Below, one piece after another: positions 22,208-32,466 of a DNA stretch of 64,000 nt. The stretch is from Lepas anatifera (taxonomy: Eukaryota > Arthropoda > Thecostraca > Lepadidae). The position numbers and the translations under genes were made by a program. The notes below the pieces were generated by a model. The model saw nothing but the letters and a program-made list of their open reading frames with translations, was not told the DNA's origin and made no database searches. The stretch covers positions 1 to 64,000 of the forward strand of contig JAOTON010002129.1 in assembly GCA_034440635.1 (NCBI GenBank), in the 5' to 3' direction. Each line of letters opens with the position of its first letter. Position 1 is the stretch's first letter.

Positions 22208-23034
22208 CATGTGAATCACCATATACCGATATCTCACCAGTCATGGAATTTGCATATCTGATATTTACCCCAATACCTCTAAAGCTAGCCAAAAGGCTCC
22301 ATCGGAATTGAGGATGCATTGAGACAAAGAATGATAAATCAAGTGGATAGATTTGGCATTGCTGAGCCGAGGCGTGTGAGTATATATTGATAAGACGTTT
22401 AAAGGGAATGTGGCGTCCTGGTCGAATCCAGAAATTTAGTATCATTAGGGGTATTTATAGCCGAAAATCATGAAAACGTACATGATTTCTCTGAAATTTT
22501 TTTGAAAAAATATCAATATAAGCTATATGAAATAAGCTCTATAAGTGTAAGCTCAATATTCTTATTTTTAGACTACTCCTCTAGGGTGAAAAATAAACCT
22601 CTGCCTGTGGATGACGTCATGATCTGGCAACTTCTACCATATGCAATAAGCTTCAAGGAATAAAATTGGCTGATTACTCACCGTGACGTCAGTGCTGTCG
22701 TCACACCAACAGCTGAAAACTGTGGCCACCTGGCTGGGGTAGATTTGGGGTACATTTCAGGCAGGTTTTTAGCATTTCTCCACGGAAATTTAAAGTTTCA
22801 AGAAATATGATATAATGAGAACCGGGTTTTCCGGCATGCTTTACAACTTGAACATTAGAGCTAAAATCACGTTATAAAGGTGCCATATTCCCTTTAATGG
22901 CCTGCCTCCTCGAATCCAGGATTAAAATGAAGCCAATAACCTACCAACAGGCTAGGTTACGTTAGGTTAGGCTAGCCACCGATGAGGAGTGGAGAGGGAC
23001 AGTGCAGAGGTATTTAGAGGGTGGCGAAACTTAC
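22208..23034. other. Intronic spacer next to exon 2
   Basis: The remaining part of sulfotransferase intron 2 contains no recognised repeat or gene. A short TTACGTTAGGTTAGG near 22953-22968 resembles the arthropod telomere unit but is too short to mean anything. Confidence 0.35.
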
Positions 23035-23302
23035 CTCCAGATCGCCCGTGTAGTCGTGAACTCGTACCAACTGATTGTGTTTGTAGTAGGACACGCAAGC
23101 GTCCTTTGGATTTCTGGCCACGTAGATGACCTTGCAGGTGTCCAACAATCTCGGGTTGTTCATGGACATGGGAAGATGCGACTTGACAAACCTCGGAGAG
23201 GGTCGGTTCGGGTCGCCTTCAATCATGCCTATCAGGCTTGATCCCATGGTCTTGTCGATCCATTCTTTATCAACAAGAAGTCCGACGTCAATAAAACTCC
23301 AT
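23035..23302 (-). CDS. Sulfotransferase exon 2
   Basis: This exon supplies the last base of codon 104 and residues 105-193. It begins after a CTAATTCCACAG acceptor (AG at 23304-23303) and ends GATCTGGAG before GTAAGT (GT at 23034-23033). It carries FVKSHLP (about 142-148), whose histidine is the expected catalytic base. It also carries VARNPKDACVSYYKH (about 165-179), the conserved RNPKD..VS segment whose arginine and serine contact the PAPS 3'-phosphate. The phase is 2 on entry and 0 on exit, fitting the neighbouring exons exactly. Confidence 0.95.
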
Positions 23303-23554
23303 CTGTGGAATTAGACATGGCTCTATATGGTGCGTTTGCAACAATTGCAATTAGCTATGGGTTAGATAACATGATTGCATCAAAATTATATTCTCAGAAT
23401 TAAGGCACTTGCCACATTGCTGCTTCATATTTTTGGGCATTGTAGTACATGGAGCCAAGAGTTTCCTTAATCAACCGACAAGAAAGGCAAAAATGAAGTT
23501 CAAAGCATGGCAAATAGTCTTAAATAAACACCACCTAAAATGGAAAACATTCAC
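23303..23554 (-). other. Sulfotransferase intron 1 (252 bp)
   Basis: It is bounded by GTGAATG at the donor and CCACAG at the acceptor. Its length is ordinary, in contrast with intron 2. No repeats are recognised in it. Confidence 0.85.
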
Positions 23555-23865
23555 CTGACCGGTATCAGAGGAGTCTTGGCTCCTTCGTAGTCTAGGTCGT
23601 TGGCAAGCAGCCAGATCATTTCTTGACTCCATGTTGTCCCACACTTGGGAGGAGTCACCACCCAGATGTCCGATGGATCCAGTGGGTGGTTGTAGACATC
23701 CGCCACCTCTTTCTCGGTGACTGTTGCTGACAGTTTGAAGCCCCAGTGGTTGGCAGAAACGAGGCCGTTGGGGTATCCCCGAAAATCTTGTGCTATTTTT
23801 TTCTGGGTCTCATCTCCACATGGAATCAGCTTGAACGGGTACCGAACTCGTTCTTGGGAAGTCAT
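23555..23865 (-). CDS. Cytosolic sulfotransferase, first coding exon
   Basis: This exon starts a 337-residue sulfotransferase, which moves a sulfonate group from PAPS to hydroxyl or amine groups of small molecules in the cytosol. TPPKCGTTW (about residues 71-79) is the P-loop-like PSB motif (YPKSGTTW) that binds the 5'-phosphosulfate. I chose the ATG at 23865 because it follows a TTTTGCAG acceptor directly and the next residues (MTSQERVRYPFK) fit. A non-coding 5' exon is therefore likely further upstream, beyond the repeats. The exon ends in CCGGTCAG before GTGAAT, splitting codon 104. The three exons total 1014 coding bases, a normal family length, and no stop or frameshift is seen. The substrate cannot be told from sequence. 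Confidence 0.94.
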
Positions 23866-24060
23866 CTGCAAAATAGTTTTGGTCGATTTAGAATTAAAAT
23901 GTCATTTTCTCTTTTCCCATATTCCACATCTGTTGAAACTGAACTTATTGAAAGCCCTCTTACAATCACCAACATCAATTTAATGCGACACGTCCTTAAA
24001 CTCCGCGCTGGAGAGGAATCTTACTTTAGTATGCAATGAAATGAGTCCTTGAGCTCCTCC
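23866..24060. other. Upstream of the sulfotransferase first coding exon
   Basis: This probably belongs to a 5' intron, since a splice acceptor sits at its edge. No promoter elements are recognised. It is followed by a family A transposon. Confidence 0.3.
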
Positions 24061-24560
24061 TGAACACGCGCATTGACGGGGGTCTGAGCCACCTTCGCTT
24101 TGACGGTAGGGGAGCGGGTAATCCCCCCCCCCCGTAAGATCACAAGAACTACGCTGGATAGCGAAAAACAGTAAACACCGTTGGATAGCCCATTGAAATT
24201 TCTATAGCAAACTTTTCACAATTTTTGTCAGGTCACCTTTAAGGTCACTAAATTCAAGGCATGCCAACATAGGGATAACATGTAAATGACAGTTTTCAGT
24301 CATAACATCAAAACTCTTCGAGATAGAGCAAAACAATCTACGTAATTGAAAGTATCATGGAAACCCGAATCAAATGATATATAACATGACCTTGCTAGGT
24401 CAAATCAGGTCAAATACTGGATTTGATCTGACCTGAGGTCATATCAAGATCAGATTAGGTAAAAATAGATATTATTAGAACTGCAAGGATGAGAGAAATG
24501 TAATGTTGTTGAAATAAAGCCGTATCTCCAGCCATTATTAAGTTATTCACTTAAAGAGTA
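24061..24560 (-). mobile_element. TTAA-clan family A copy A6 (right half only)
   Basis: It begins at TGAA (24061-24064, a changed TTAA) with CACGCGCATTGACGGGGG and the GTCTGAGCCACCTTCG right-end segment. It follows the family A consensus to about 24555 ('ttattaagttattca'), where it stops abruptly. The left half is replaced by family B sequence. Confidence 0.8.
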
Positions 24561-25137
24561 ACAGCATTTGCCGGACATATTGGAGGCCCTTTGACCCTTT
24601 GACCCCTTGACCTATTGGAGGCCATCACAAGAAACCAAGGATAAAATAGTATGTTGTGGATAACTTTTGAACTAGTTAAGCTAGAGCGCTGAATTCAACT
24701 TCATCGTGTATGTCTCGTCACTGGCTTTCATTTGGTATAAAACAAGATCACTTTCTGACCTTTCATGACCTCAGATCATGTTAGGTCAAGAGGTGCCCTC
24801 TGGAGGTCAAACCACTGGCGGGAGGTCATCATGTTTTACATAGCGGGGAAAGCCCTGGCAATTTCCTTTCAAATGCATTTTACCAGACTTTAATAGCTCT
24901 AAGCATTGCATGTTTTAGTGGAAATAGCGAATCGTGACCTAACTTGACCTCTGGAGGTCGAGACATAGACCTGATCACTTAAACATGTGGTTTAAAATAA
25001 TTCGGAATTTACGCGAGCTTTCCAATGCACCTCACATATTTGCGCTAACCCCCCATTTTTGGAGTTAAATGTGTGCCATGGATGCCCTCCCCCGTGAGGC
25101 GAAGGTGGCGTCGAACCCCCGGTGGGGCGCGGGTTAA
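24561..25137 (+). mobile_element. TTAA-clan family B copy B2 (right part only)
   Basis: This part matches B1 from about 21340 onward ('cctttgacc', 'cactggcgggaggtc', 'ctctggaggtc') and ends with CCCCCGGTGGGGCGCGGG and TTAA at 25134-25137. The palindrome is decayed. It is joined directly to the broken family A copy A6, making a chimeric block. Confidence 0.75.
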
Positions 25138-26571
25138 CCCTATTTCCGGCAGGGGGGCTAATATTGCCCCCCTTCAGGTTTTTCAAGAATATCTCCAAAA
25201 CGGCTTGCGATAGAACTTTGAAGCTTCCTGACTTTTCCTAAAACTAGTACAGGCAGGTTTTCTGAATTTTCAAGATTATATATTTGCCAGGGGCGGAGCT
25301 ATGGCTGGGTTTTTGGGGAGGTTCTATCCACAAACCAAGTATTATCGTATGCGGTGGGTTCTTTGTAAAAGGAAGCCGTCTCTGCTGATCCTGATACCAG
25401 TTATATGGTTTTATTATATCATTTGTTATGTGAGATGATAGTACATTCACAATCGTCACTATTTGTATCCATCAGGGGCGGTTACAGCAGTTCAAAATGG
25501 GGGGAATGTTATCAAGAAGGACTAAACGTTAGTAAGTGAGAAGACTGCTTACAGCCGTGCCAGGGCGAATACAATTGGGTATAGGAAAATTCAAAATAGT
25601 TATAACCCAATTTTAGATTACCAGAGGCGTGTCCAGTCACTATAATGTAGAGTAAATCACAAATATAAAAGCATATGTTTGTTCACCTAGAGCTTTGTGT
25701 GAGACTAGCATGCTCTGTATGTATTCAGTTTCAGGAGCGACTAAGGAAATATTTCGCCCATAGGCAGATCACGGAGACAACAGCATACGGAACGTGTTAC
25801 CAATGGCGGAAAAGTGTCAGTATTTGAGAACGTAACATTACATTTTCAAAATATATATTCCCAGCCAGTATCACCGCCGCGACTCAATATCGTCGTATAT
25901 TGAAAATGTGTTTCCAATCACCCCCACCCCCACGACGAGAGTCCTTGATCCGCTTATGTCACCCCCTTTCCCAGAGCTGCCATGGGAGGGTAAAAATTAT
26001 CAGAAATAAATTTCAACTAGTGGAGGGACTAATATACTCATGCATACCACTCGCATATTGTTGGTATGTATTTTACCCCACTATTTTACCTTACTGCATC
26101 CGCCCCTGATGAGTTTTTCGTTTTTTGCATTTATTTATATGTCAAAGATGCCAAGCAGTATATGACGGCTTCTAATCCGCGTAAAAAAACTTTTTAGGTT
26201 GTATATATTTCCCCTCATAGTCTTGGTCCTGGAACTGCCATTGAATTTCGAATTTTTGCGTAACTCGAGTATATGACAATTTTGAGTCAATTATTTGTAA
26301 ATCTGAACTAGTTTTGTGAAAATCGTGCAACAGAGACAAGGGTTATGGAAAATCTAAAAAAATACACAAAATCATATATTTTGCACGACCTTCCCCTTAA
26401 AAATAAAAAAAAATTGATTTTTTTTCAAAATAAAGCTTAGCGTCAGGGAAATCTATGGCACTTTGCATTTTCAAAATCGGCCGGATAGATTACGGGATCT
26501 TAGGGGGGGCCGATATTGCCCCCCCTTGCCGGAAATAGGGGTAGCCGGGAGCCTGACGGAAATAGGGTTAA
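25134..26571 (+). mobile_element. TTAA-clan family E copy
   Basis: This is 1438 bp with TTAA at 25134-25137 and 26568-26571 and termini CCCTATTTCCGGCAGGGG and CTGACGGAAATAGGG. Subterminal G-run/C-run palindromes with cores TAATATT (25152-25172) and CGATATT (26503-26525) mirror each other. It shares its left TTAA with the right end of B2, so it appears to have landed in the older element's flanking site. CAGGGGCGG-type hAT-like ends lie inside at 25289, 25473 and 26112, marking further nested debris. It is poorer in AGGTCA than the other families. Confidence 0.75.
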
Positions 26572-27213
26572 AAGTAGTCAGGAAAAACTCCCCAGTTAAT
26601 TTGAAGAAAAAAAGATCGTGATTAGGCAAGTTTGCATTTACTGGCCTTCCCTTACAGTTATACTAAATTCGATAGAGGAACCTTAGCCACCCTAAGAAGC
26701 CACAGATTTCTTTAAAGCACCTTGGAGTTGTGTACAATTTTGCAATGTCACTGTTTTATGACAGGTTTGGAGAATAAATGAAAACCTAGGAGTTACTTGA
26801 TTCTGTCAAATTTTCAATGAAACGCTGCTTCTGAAGAGACTTAAAGTGACGATAGTGGTAATAAACGAGATTCTGATAATAACGTTGGAAAAACTCGAGA
26901 ATGCTTTGACATTTTCCTTCTCGAACTCCCGGTGTGTCAACTTGGTTCTGATGAGCGGCTTCCTTGCCGCAGTCATGTTTTGCTAGTTCGTGGGACCAAA
27001 ACGGGTCCAATATTTATGAAATTGGTGCATCTTCACCTGGAAAGAGACGATCAGGGAAATAATATTAGGTATGCCTAGGCTATAAGCAAAACCGTGTGTG
27101 CAGAGAATCTAAAATGTGTCCAGAGCAATTTCTATTTTCACTGGCAAAAATCCGATTTTGGACATCGGTTATCAGTTTCATTAATTATTCATCATTTTTA
27201 CTGATTTAGTTAC
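26572..27213. other. Spacer with an unassigned open frame
   Basis: AT-rich sequence between transposons. A minus-strand frame (27010-26786, 74 codons) ends ILEFFQRYYQNLVYYHYR... and a TAG. I recognise no domain, no clear splice site and no poly(A) signal. It could be a terminal exon or chance. Confidence 0.25.
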
Positions 27214-27626
27214 TTAACCCGCGCCCCACCGGGGGTCCGGCGCCACCTTCGCCCCACGTGGGGCATTGATGGCCCCCTCTAACTCCGAAAATATTGGGGC
27301 TACCGCAAATCTGCAAAGTGCAATGGAAAGCTCGCATGAATTCAGTACGAAATTACCTGAATATTTCAGCGCTCAGGTCAATGGTTTCACCTCCAGAGGT
27401 CCAATTAGGTCACGGTATTGTACTTTCACTCAAATATGCATTTCTTAAGCAAACTGGGCATAACTCTTATGCCATTAGAGCCATTGAGAGATCTGGTAAC
27501 GTACATTTGATAGGAAAAGGCCAGACCTTTTTCATTACGTGGAACATAATGACCTCCCGTCAGTGGTTTGACCTTCAGAGCTCACCTTGTAACCTAATAT
27601 GACCTTAGGTCACGAAGATAACTTGC

Positions 27627-27982
27627 CGCCCCGGTAGCTCAGTTGGTAGAGCGTTGGGCTCCGGCCCGCTGCTCAGAAGCATGCAGTGGCAGTGCATGTA
27701 CAGGCTTGGGATCGGTTCCCCTGAGACACTCCGGCGCTCAATAGTTTACCCGACGTACAGGTCGGCTGGCAACTGACTGGTGAGAGGGTGACCTGAGCGG
27801 AGCGGCCGTCCCTGTGCTTTGTGGGACGTTAAACTTTGGCTTCTAAATTAACCCTTCATTGTGGGAGTTGCTCGTTCGGGTGGTGGGGTTGGGGTCTCCG
27901 TGACAAGTCCCTTGATGACTTTAGTGAGACTCCGCCTCCAACAGTCGAACTGGGAACAACTTGGACAAAATTTATAAAAAAA
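27627..27982 (+). mobile_element. tRNA-derived SINE nested in B3
   Basis: The 5' part starts GCCCCGGTAGCTCAGTTGG and contains TAGCTCAGTTGG, a good A box. GATCGGTTCCC near 27710-27720 fits a B box, with a longer gap than in a tRNA. Downstream lies an unrelated body ending near GGGACGTTAAAC and then an A-rich tail (TTATAAAAAAA). The anticodon arm does not pair, so this is not a working tRNA. It interrupts B3 sequence that continues at 'gatcagaaagtgatcttgcc'. A short AAGAT may be the target duplication. Confidence 0.7.
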
Positions 27983-28063
27983 GATCAGAAAGTGATCTTG
28001 CCGTATATCAAATGAAACTCAGCGACGAGACATACACGATGGTGTTTGATTCAGTGCTCTAGC

Positions 28064-29065
28064 TTAACCTGCGCCCCACCGGGGGGCCATCGATGGCCCC
28101 CTCTAACTCTGAAAATATGAGCGTTATCGCAAATCTGCGAAGTGCACTAGAAAGCTCGCGTGAATTCAGTAAGAAATTACTCGACATTTTTTAGTGCTCA
28201 GGTCAATGGTTTGACATCCAGAGGCCAAATTAGGTCAAGATAGGCTATTTTCACTCAAATATGTAATGATTAAGCAAACTGAGCATAACTCTTATGTCAT
28301 TAGAGCTATTGAGGTCTGGTAAAGTTCATTTGATAGGAAATTGCCAGCCCTTTTTCCGCTATGTGGAACGTAAAGACCTCCCGCCAGTGGTTTGACCTCC
28401 AGAAGTCACCTCGTGACCTAATATGACCTGAGGTCACGAAAGGTCAAAAAGTGACCTTGCCGTATATCAAATGAAAGCCAGTGACGAGAAAAACACGATG
28501 GTGTTTGGTTCAGTGCTCTAGCTTAATTAGGTCAAAAGTTATTGTCAAAATACTGTTTTTGAACCCTGGTGACCTTGGATGACCTTGGAGAGGTCAAAGG
28601 GTAAATATGGCCTTGGAATCCGTGAAAGGGTGTCCAAGAACGCTTTTCTGACAAAGCCGAGCATTTTCAATCGTTTTTGTGACTTTTAGATCGTAAGACA
28701 GCTTTTCCCCATGCTTTGTCAATGGAAGAGGTCACCTCGTGACCTGACCTCAGGTCACGAAATCGAAAAATCCCGGATATACACCTTGTAGACCCTGGAG
28801 AGGTCATGAAGTGTTGGAAGTTTCAAATCGATCGACTTTGAAATGTAGCTCTTGCAGAGCTCTAAAGTTGAAGTGAGGTGACCTTGGTTGACCTCGCCTG
28901 GTGACCGGACCTTGGGTGACCCGGGGTAAAAAATTTCAGGGATGGTGGGAAAATTATGCAGTAAGAGGTAGAGCTCTCAACCGCGGTGCTGCGCCTCGTC
29001 GTTTTTCTGCTATCCCGGAAAAACCTTAGGGGGGTCATCGATGCCCCCGGTGGGGCGAGGGTTAA
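28064..29065 (-). mobile_element. TTAA-clan family B copy B4 nested in B3
   Basis: This is 1002 bp including TTAA at 28064-28067 and 29062-29065. The first palindrome core CATCGATG is intact; the second is reduced to GTCATCGATGCC. It carries dense AGGTCA/TGACCT motifs, for example near 28380-28450 and 28730-28760. It is inserted into the same TTAA of B3 that the other copies show empty. Confidence 0.92.
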
Positions 29066-29606
29066 TTAGGTCAAAAGGCGGTTATTTGCAAAGTACTGTT
29101 TTTGACTCCTGGTAACCTTCGATGACCTTAGGGAGGTCAAAGGGAAATATAGCTCCTGGAATCCTTGAAAAGGTGTCCAAGAACAGTTTTCTGCGCAGGC
29201 TGAGCATTTTCAATCGTTTTTGTGAATTTTAGATCATAAGACAGCTTTTCCCCATGCTTTTTCAATGGGAGAGGTCACCTCGTGACCTGAACTCAGGTCA
29301 CGAAATCGAAAATCCCGGATATGCACCTTGTAGGCCCTAAAGGGTTCATGAAGTGTAGGAAGTTTCAAATTGGTCAACTAATAAATGTAACTCTTATAAA
29401 GCTCAAAAGTTGAAGTGAGGTGACCCTGGTTGACCTCGTCTTATGACCTGAACTTGGGTGGCCCAGGGTAAAAAATTTCAGGGATGGTGGGGAAATGATA
29501 GGGTGAGAGATACAGCCCTCAACCGCGATGCTGCGGCTCATCGTTTTTCTGCTATCCTGAAAAAGCCTTAGGGGACCATCCATGCCCCCGGTGGGGCGAG
29601 GGTTAA

Positions 29607-29910
29607 TAGGCTCGTGTCTAGACATGCGTGTCCAGTTCTTACTCTAGGTGCACAAAAATACAGTAATTAATGAATTTTTGTACTGCCTCTTATAAGCCAA
29701 AAAAATTGTCCCCGATATTCTTCCTGTCGACATGCGTATTAAATTAAATAAATGAAGTGTAATCGCACGTGAGGTAACTTTTGGTCCTCTAACAAGACTC
29801 AAAACGAAGGAAGCCCACAAGTTATAAATCTGCATTCTGCTCAACACCTTTTGTTAATGATTCCGTCATCAATAATCGGTGAGTAAGCATTTATCTCTGG
29901 ATGGTATGTG
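29607..29910. other. Spacer
   Basis: No gene, RNA or repeat is recognised in this stretch between B3 and pogo-like element 2. Confidence 0.3.
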
Positions 29911-30410
29911 TAGGGGAAAGTGGGGGGAATGCGGACCACTTAATTTCGAAACACCCTAAAAAATATTTTTTCTTTATTTATATTCAATTAGATTACGTCT
30001 TGTCGACAGCCGGACATTTAGGTATAGCTCTGTGTAGTCGGATTTTGTGAAACTGGACTCATTTTTTATGGAAGTGGTAAAAAATGGGACAATGTCAAAA
30101 TTTGGTCCTCAAAAATCACGGGGTAAATCGGACCACCCCTGGTCCAAATTACCCCACCGCAGTTCCGGTTCACCCCGCCTAACATTGTCAGCCAAAGCAT
30201 ATAAATACGCACATTGTTTGGGGTTAAAATGAAACAAGACTTGTTGAATCAAACACTGTATTGCTTGTATTAATCAAAAGAACAAATCACAGGATTTTTA
30301 GTGCAGTACTAAACTACCGTATGGTCTATCTATTTGACACAGCCCACACATCACAGGATTATTTGTACAAGAAAGTAAACATGTACCTATTCACGTTGAA
30401 CAGCATCTTC

Positions 30411-30704
30411 CTATCCATGTCTCATCGCACTTGAAAATCCTGTGCGGCGGAAATTTTTACTGTCTAGTTCTTTCTCTAACACGTTAAAAAACTTCCCCAC
30501 CGTGACTCTGTTGAACGACCTCGCCTTTGCTGCAGATGTCGCTTCCGGTACTCTGCAATGTTTGGATTTCACCCCAAAAACTCCTCCAGCCAGTCCATGT
30601 CTGCCGGACCAGTTTCCCTGTTGAAGTTGTGCGTTATATAATTTCTTTCTGGCAACTGGAATGCCAAGAAGCGGACACCCATTTGTATCAATCCAAAGAA
30701 GCAC
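30411..30704 (-). pseudogene. Tigger/Jerky-type transposase fragment
   Basis: The frame contains VPEATSAAKARSFNRVTVGK followed by FFNVLEKELD. The pattern PEATS.ARA.GFN...V..FFD.LE is typical of the segment that follows the CENP-B-like DNA-binding domains in pogo/Tigger/Jerky transposases. The DDE catalytic core is absent and the reading frame drifts on both sides, so only about 90 codons survive. Family D copy D2 is inserted ten bases upstream of it. Confidence 0.6.
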
Positions 30705-30713
30705 GCTTCCATT

Positions 30714-30900
30714 TTAACCCTCGCCCGGTGGGGGTGTTTGAACACCCCCTTGTGTTTTTTCCGGTGGCACGAAAAAACAGCGGCGCGAAGCGCCGCCGTA
30801 CTTGGCGCACCTTATCCTTGATCCATTCTGCAACGCTTCTCAAAATTTTAAGCTTGGCTCATCTCAGGTCAAGGTCATCAGTGCAGGTCAAGTGACCTGC
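30714..30900 (+). mobile_element. TTAA-clan family D copy D2 (left end only)
   Basis: It starts at TTAA (30714-30717) with CCCTCGCCCGGTGGGGG. The palindrome GGGGGTGTT-TG-AACACCCCC (30730-30749) is intact, followed by the GCGGCGCGAAGCGCCGCC hairpin and the first AGGTCA cluster. Homology ends near 30900. The right part is missing and no second TTAA is seen. Confidence 0.75.
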
Positions 30901-31587
30901 CGGACAGACTTTCTGGACGACGTCTGAAAATTGAAAGTTCCCTTCACATGCCTCCTGAGTATAGACTTTGACACATTTTGTGACTTCGCTGCCTTTTGAT
31001 ACCCATTTTACCTGACCTTACCATATTTGTGGTAGCTTCCATATTTTCCTCGGTCCACTACGGACCTTCCGTATTCTTTCTGTACTTCCGTGGCATCGCT
31101 GAAAACCAGACAACCAATATCGCTTTCAGTTTTCTCGTCAATAAATACCAACACTTATTTCCTATTTGCCACAATTTGGACATTGGGGTAACCCGGACTA
31201 CCTGTGGTCCAGATTACCCCATATTGCGTTTTCAGAAACAGCTTGTCGCCGTGGGCAATACATTTAGGTTATCACAATAATATCTATAAATTCCGATAGG
31301 CTATACTAAATTGCTTCTAAAGCACCTGAATGATATTTGCAAACATTATAAAAGGTCATAAAAAATTCATTTTTTGACCACTTATTTAAGATCAAAAATG
31401 CAAAAATCAAAAATTCTTAACTGGAGGTTTTCTCCTGCGTCGCAGTTCAACTAAGCTAAAAATTGGAAGTTACCCATCCGACGACAAATGTAGATTACGT
31501 CTTTCCCACCTGGTGACAATGTTACAAAATGCGGTAACAAGGGTGTGCCGAATTACCCCGGTGGTCCAGATCCCCCACTTTCCCCTA

Positions 31588-32466
31588 CCTATTTTTTCAA
31601 AGTCGATGTAGGTGAATTAGGAAAATTTCGTGTCTTCAACAGCGCGATAAAGAAGTGATGGTTTCTGTGAAATTTGCCGTTAAGCGACCCACTTAGATAT
31701 TTACCCCTGATAAGATGGATCCCACTGAAGATGCCTCCCTCCCCTTGGACGAAAACATTCCGTCGCCACTGACGAAAATCATAACGCAGTCCAGTGGTCT
31801 TTTCTACCACTAGTCACCGGTGACCTAACCGCGGCAGCGCGCCGGCGGCCGCGGCGGCGATACCCACGATGTGTCTGAGCCCACGCCTGCCATCTGCTGG
31901 ATTGGTGGTGAACTAACTCCCCGTCGGGTGTAGCGAAATGGCTCACTAAGTTCTCTTACCGTAATTCGCGCTTTCTTGGGACCTACAAGCACGTTCACGA
32001 TCTTCTTTTGTTTGACCAAGCCTCTAGCACTGTCGCCGGTAAGCTCACGGTATATAGAACAATGGTAAGCTGCCGGCGAACCCTGCCTTAGTCACTGACG
32101 GAATGTCGAGTCTACAGTCTCCCACCGCGGAATACGTGCTAGTATCAGAGCTGAACAATATCGTGGGGCTGTCTCCCGTGGAAGAAAAAGAGTAGCACTG
32201 TCTCGTGCCCAGACCGAGGTCAGTGCTGCAGCAGGGTATCGGAGAGTAGCAATCACCCCTGTTCCCATCCATCCCCTTCTACCGTACCTCTCTGCTACCG
32301 TGACGAAGTTGGCAAAAGCTTCACCGAGGCGCAGCAGCATGATGCAACAGTGTGTAGTCACCACTGCCAGGTCATGTTGTACCCGGTACACGCTTCTCTC
32401 GCGGCCAGTATTTCCTGTATGAGGCTCCCCATAAAAGTCTTCCATACATACCACACTCAATCTCCT
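31588..32466. other. Spacer with an unassigned GC-rich open frame
   Basis: A GC-rich stretch (31830-32450) contains a 122-codon frame on the minus strand (32460-32092). I recognise no domain in it. An exon, a decayed transposon or chance are all possible. Confidence 0.3.

Larger units (their letters stand above)
8693..23034 (-). other. Sulfotransferase intron 2 (14.3 kb, transposon-filled)
   Basis: The span between the GAG|GTAAGT donor (GT at 23034-23033) and the TTTTCAG acceptor (AG at 8694-8693) is one intron if the three exons form one gene, which the phases support. It holds a family A end, a family D piece, the 8.3-kb hAT-like composite with two family A copies and a LINE, and a pogo-like element with family B copy B1. 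These named elements account for most of its length. Confidence 0.8.
27214..29606 (-). mobile_element. TTAA-clan family B copy B3, hosting a SINE and B4
   Basis: TTAA at 27214-27217 and 29603-29606 bound a family B element with termini CCCGCGCCCCACCGGGG and CCGGTGGGGCGAGGG. It is broken twice: by a tRNA-derived SINE at about 27627-27982 and by family B copy B4 at 28064-29065. Removing both restores about 1.03 kb colinear with B1. The site hit by B4 reads GCTCTAGC-TTAA-TTAGGTC, exactly as in the uninterrupted copies. Confidence 0.88.
29911..31587. mobile_element. Pogo-like (Tc1/mariner) element 2
   Basis: The termini TA-GGGGAAAGTGGGGGGAA (from 29911) and TCCCCCACTTTCCCC-TA (to 31587) are inverted repeats flanked by TA. 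Motifs of the type GGTCCAGATTACCCC recur near both ends (30140-30165, 31190-31220, 31550-31575) and look like subterminal binding repeats. A transposase fragment lies on the minus strand (30704-30411) and a family D copy sits next to it. The element is dead but shows what kind of enzyme moved this family. Confidence 0.75.

Noticed and set aside
22953..22968. Telomere-like TTAGG repeats
   Set aside because: Only about two perfect units are present, which is within chance.
25289..26112. A hAT-like element between the CAGGGGCGG end at 25289 or 25473 and the inverse end at 26112
   Set aside because: The ends look right, but the flanking octamers do not match for either pairing, so the boundaries are not supported.
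27627..27725. A tRNA gene
   Set aside because: The A box and T-arm look right, but the anticodon stem does not pair and the A-B gap is too long. A body and A-rich tail follow, so it is a SINE head.
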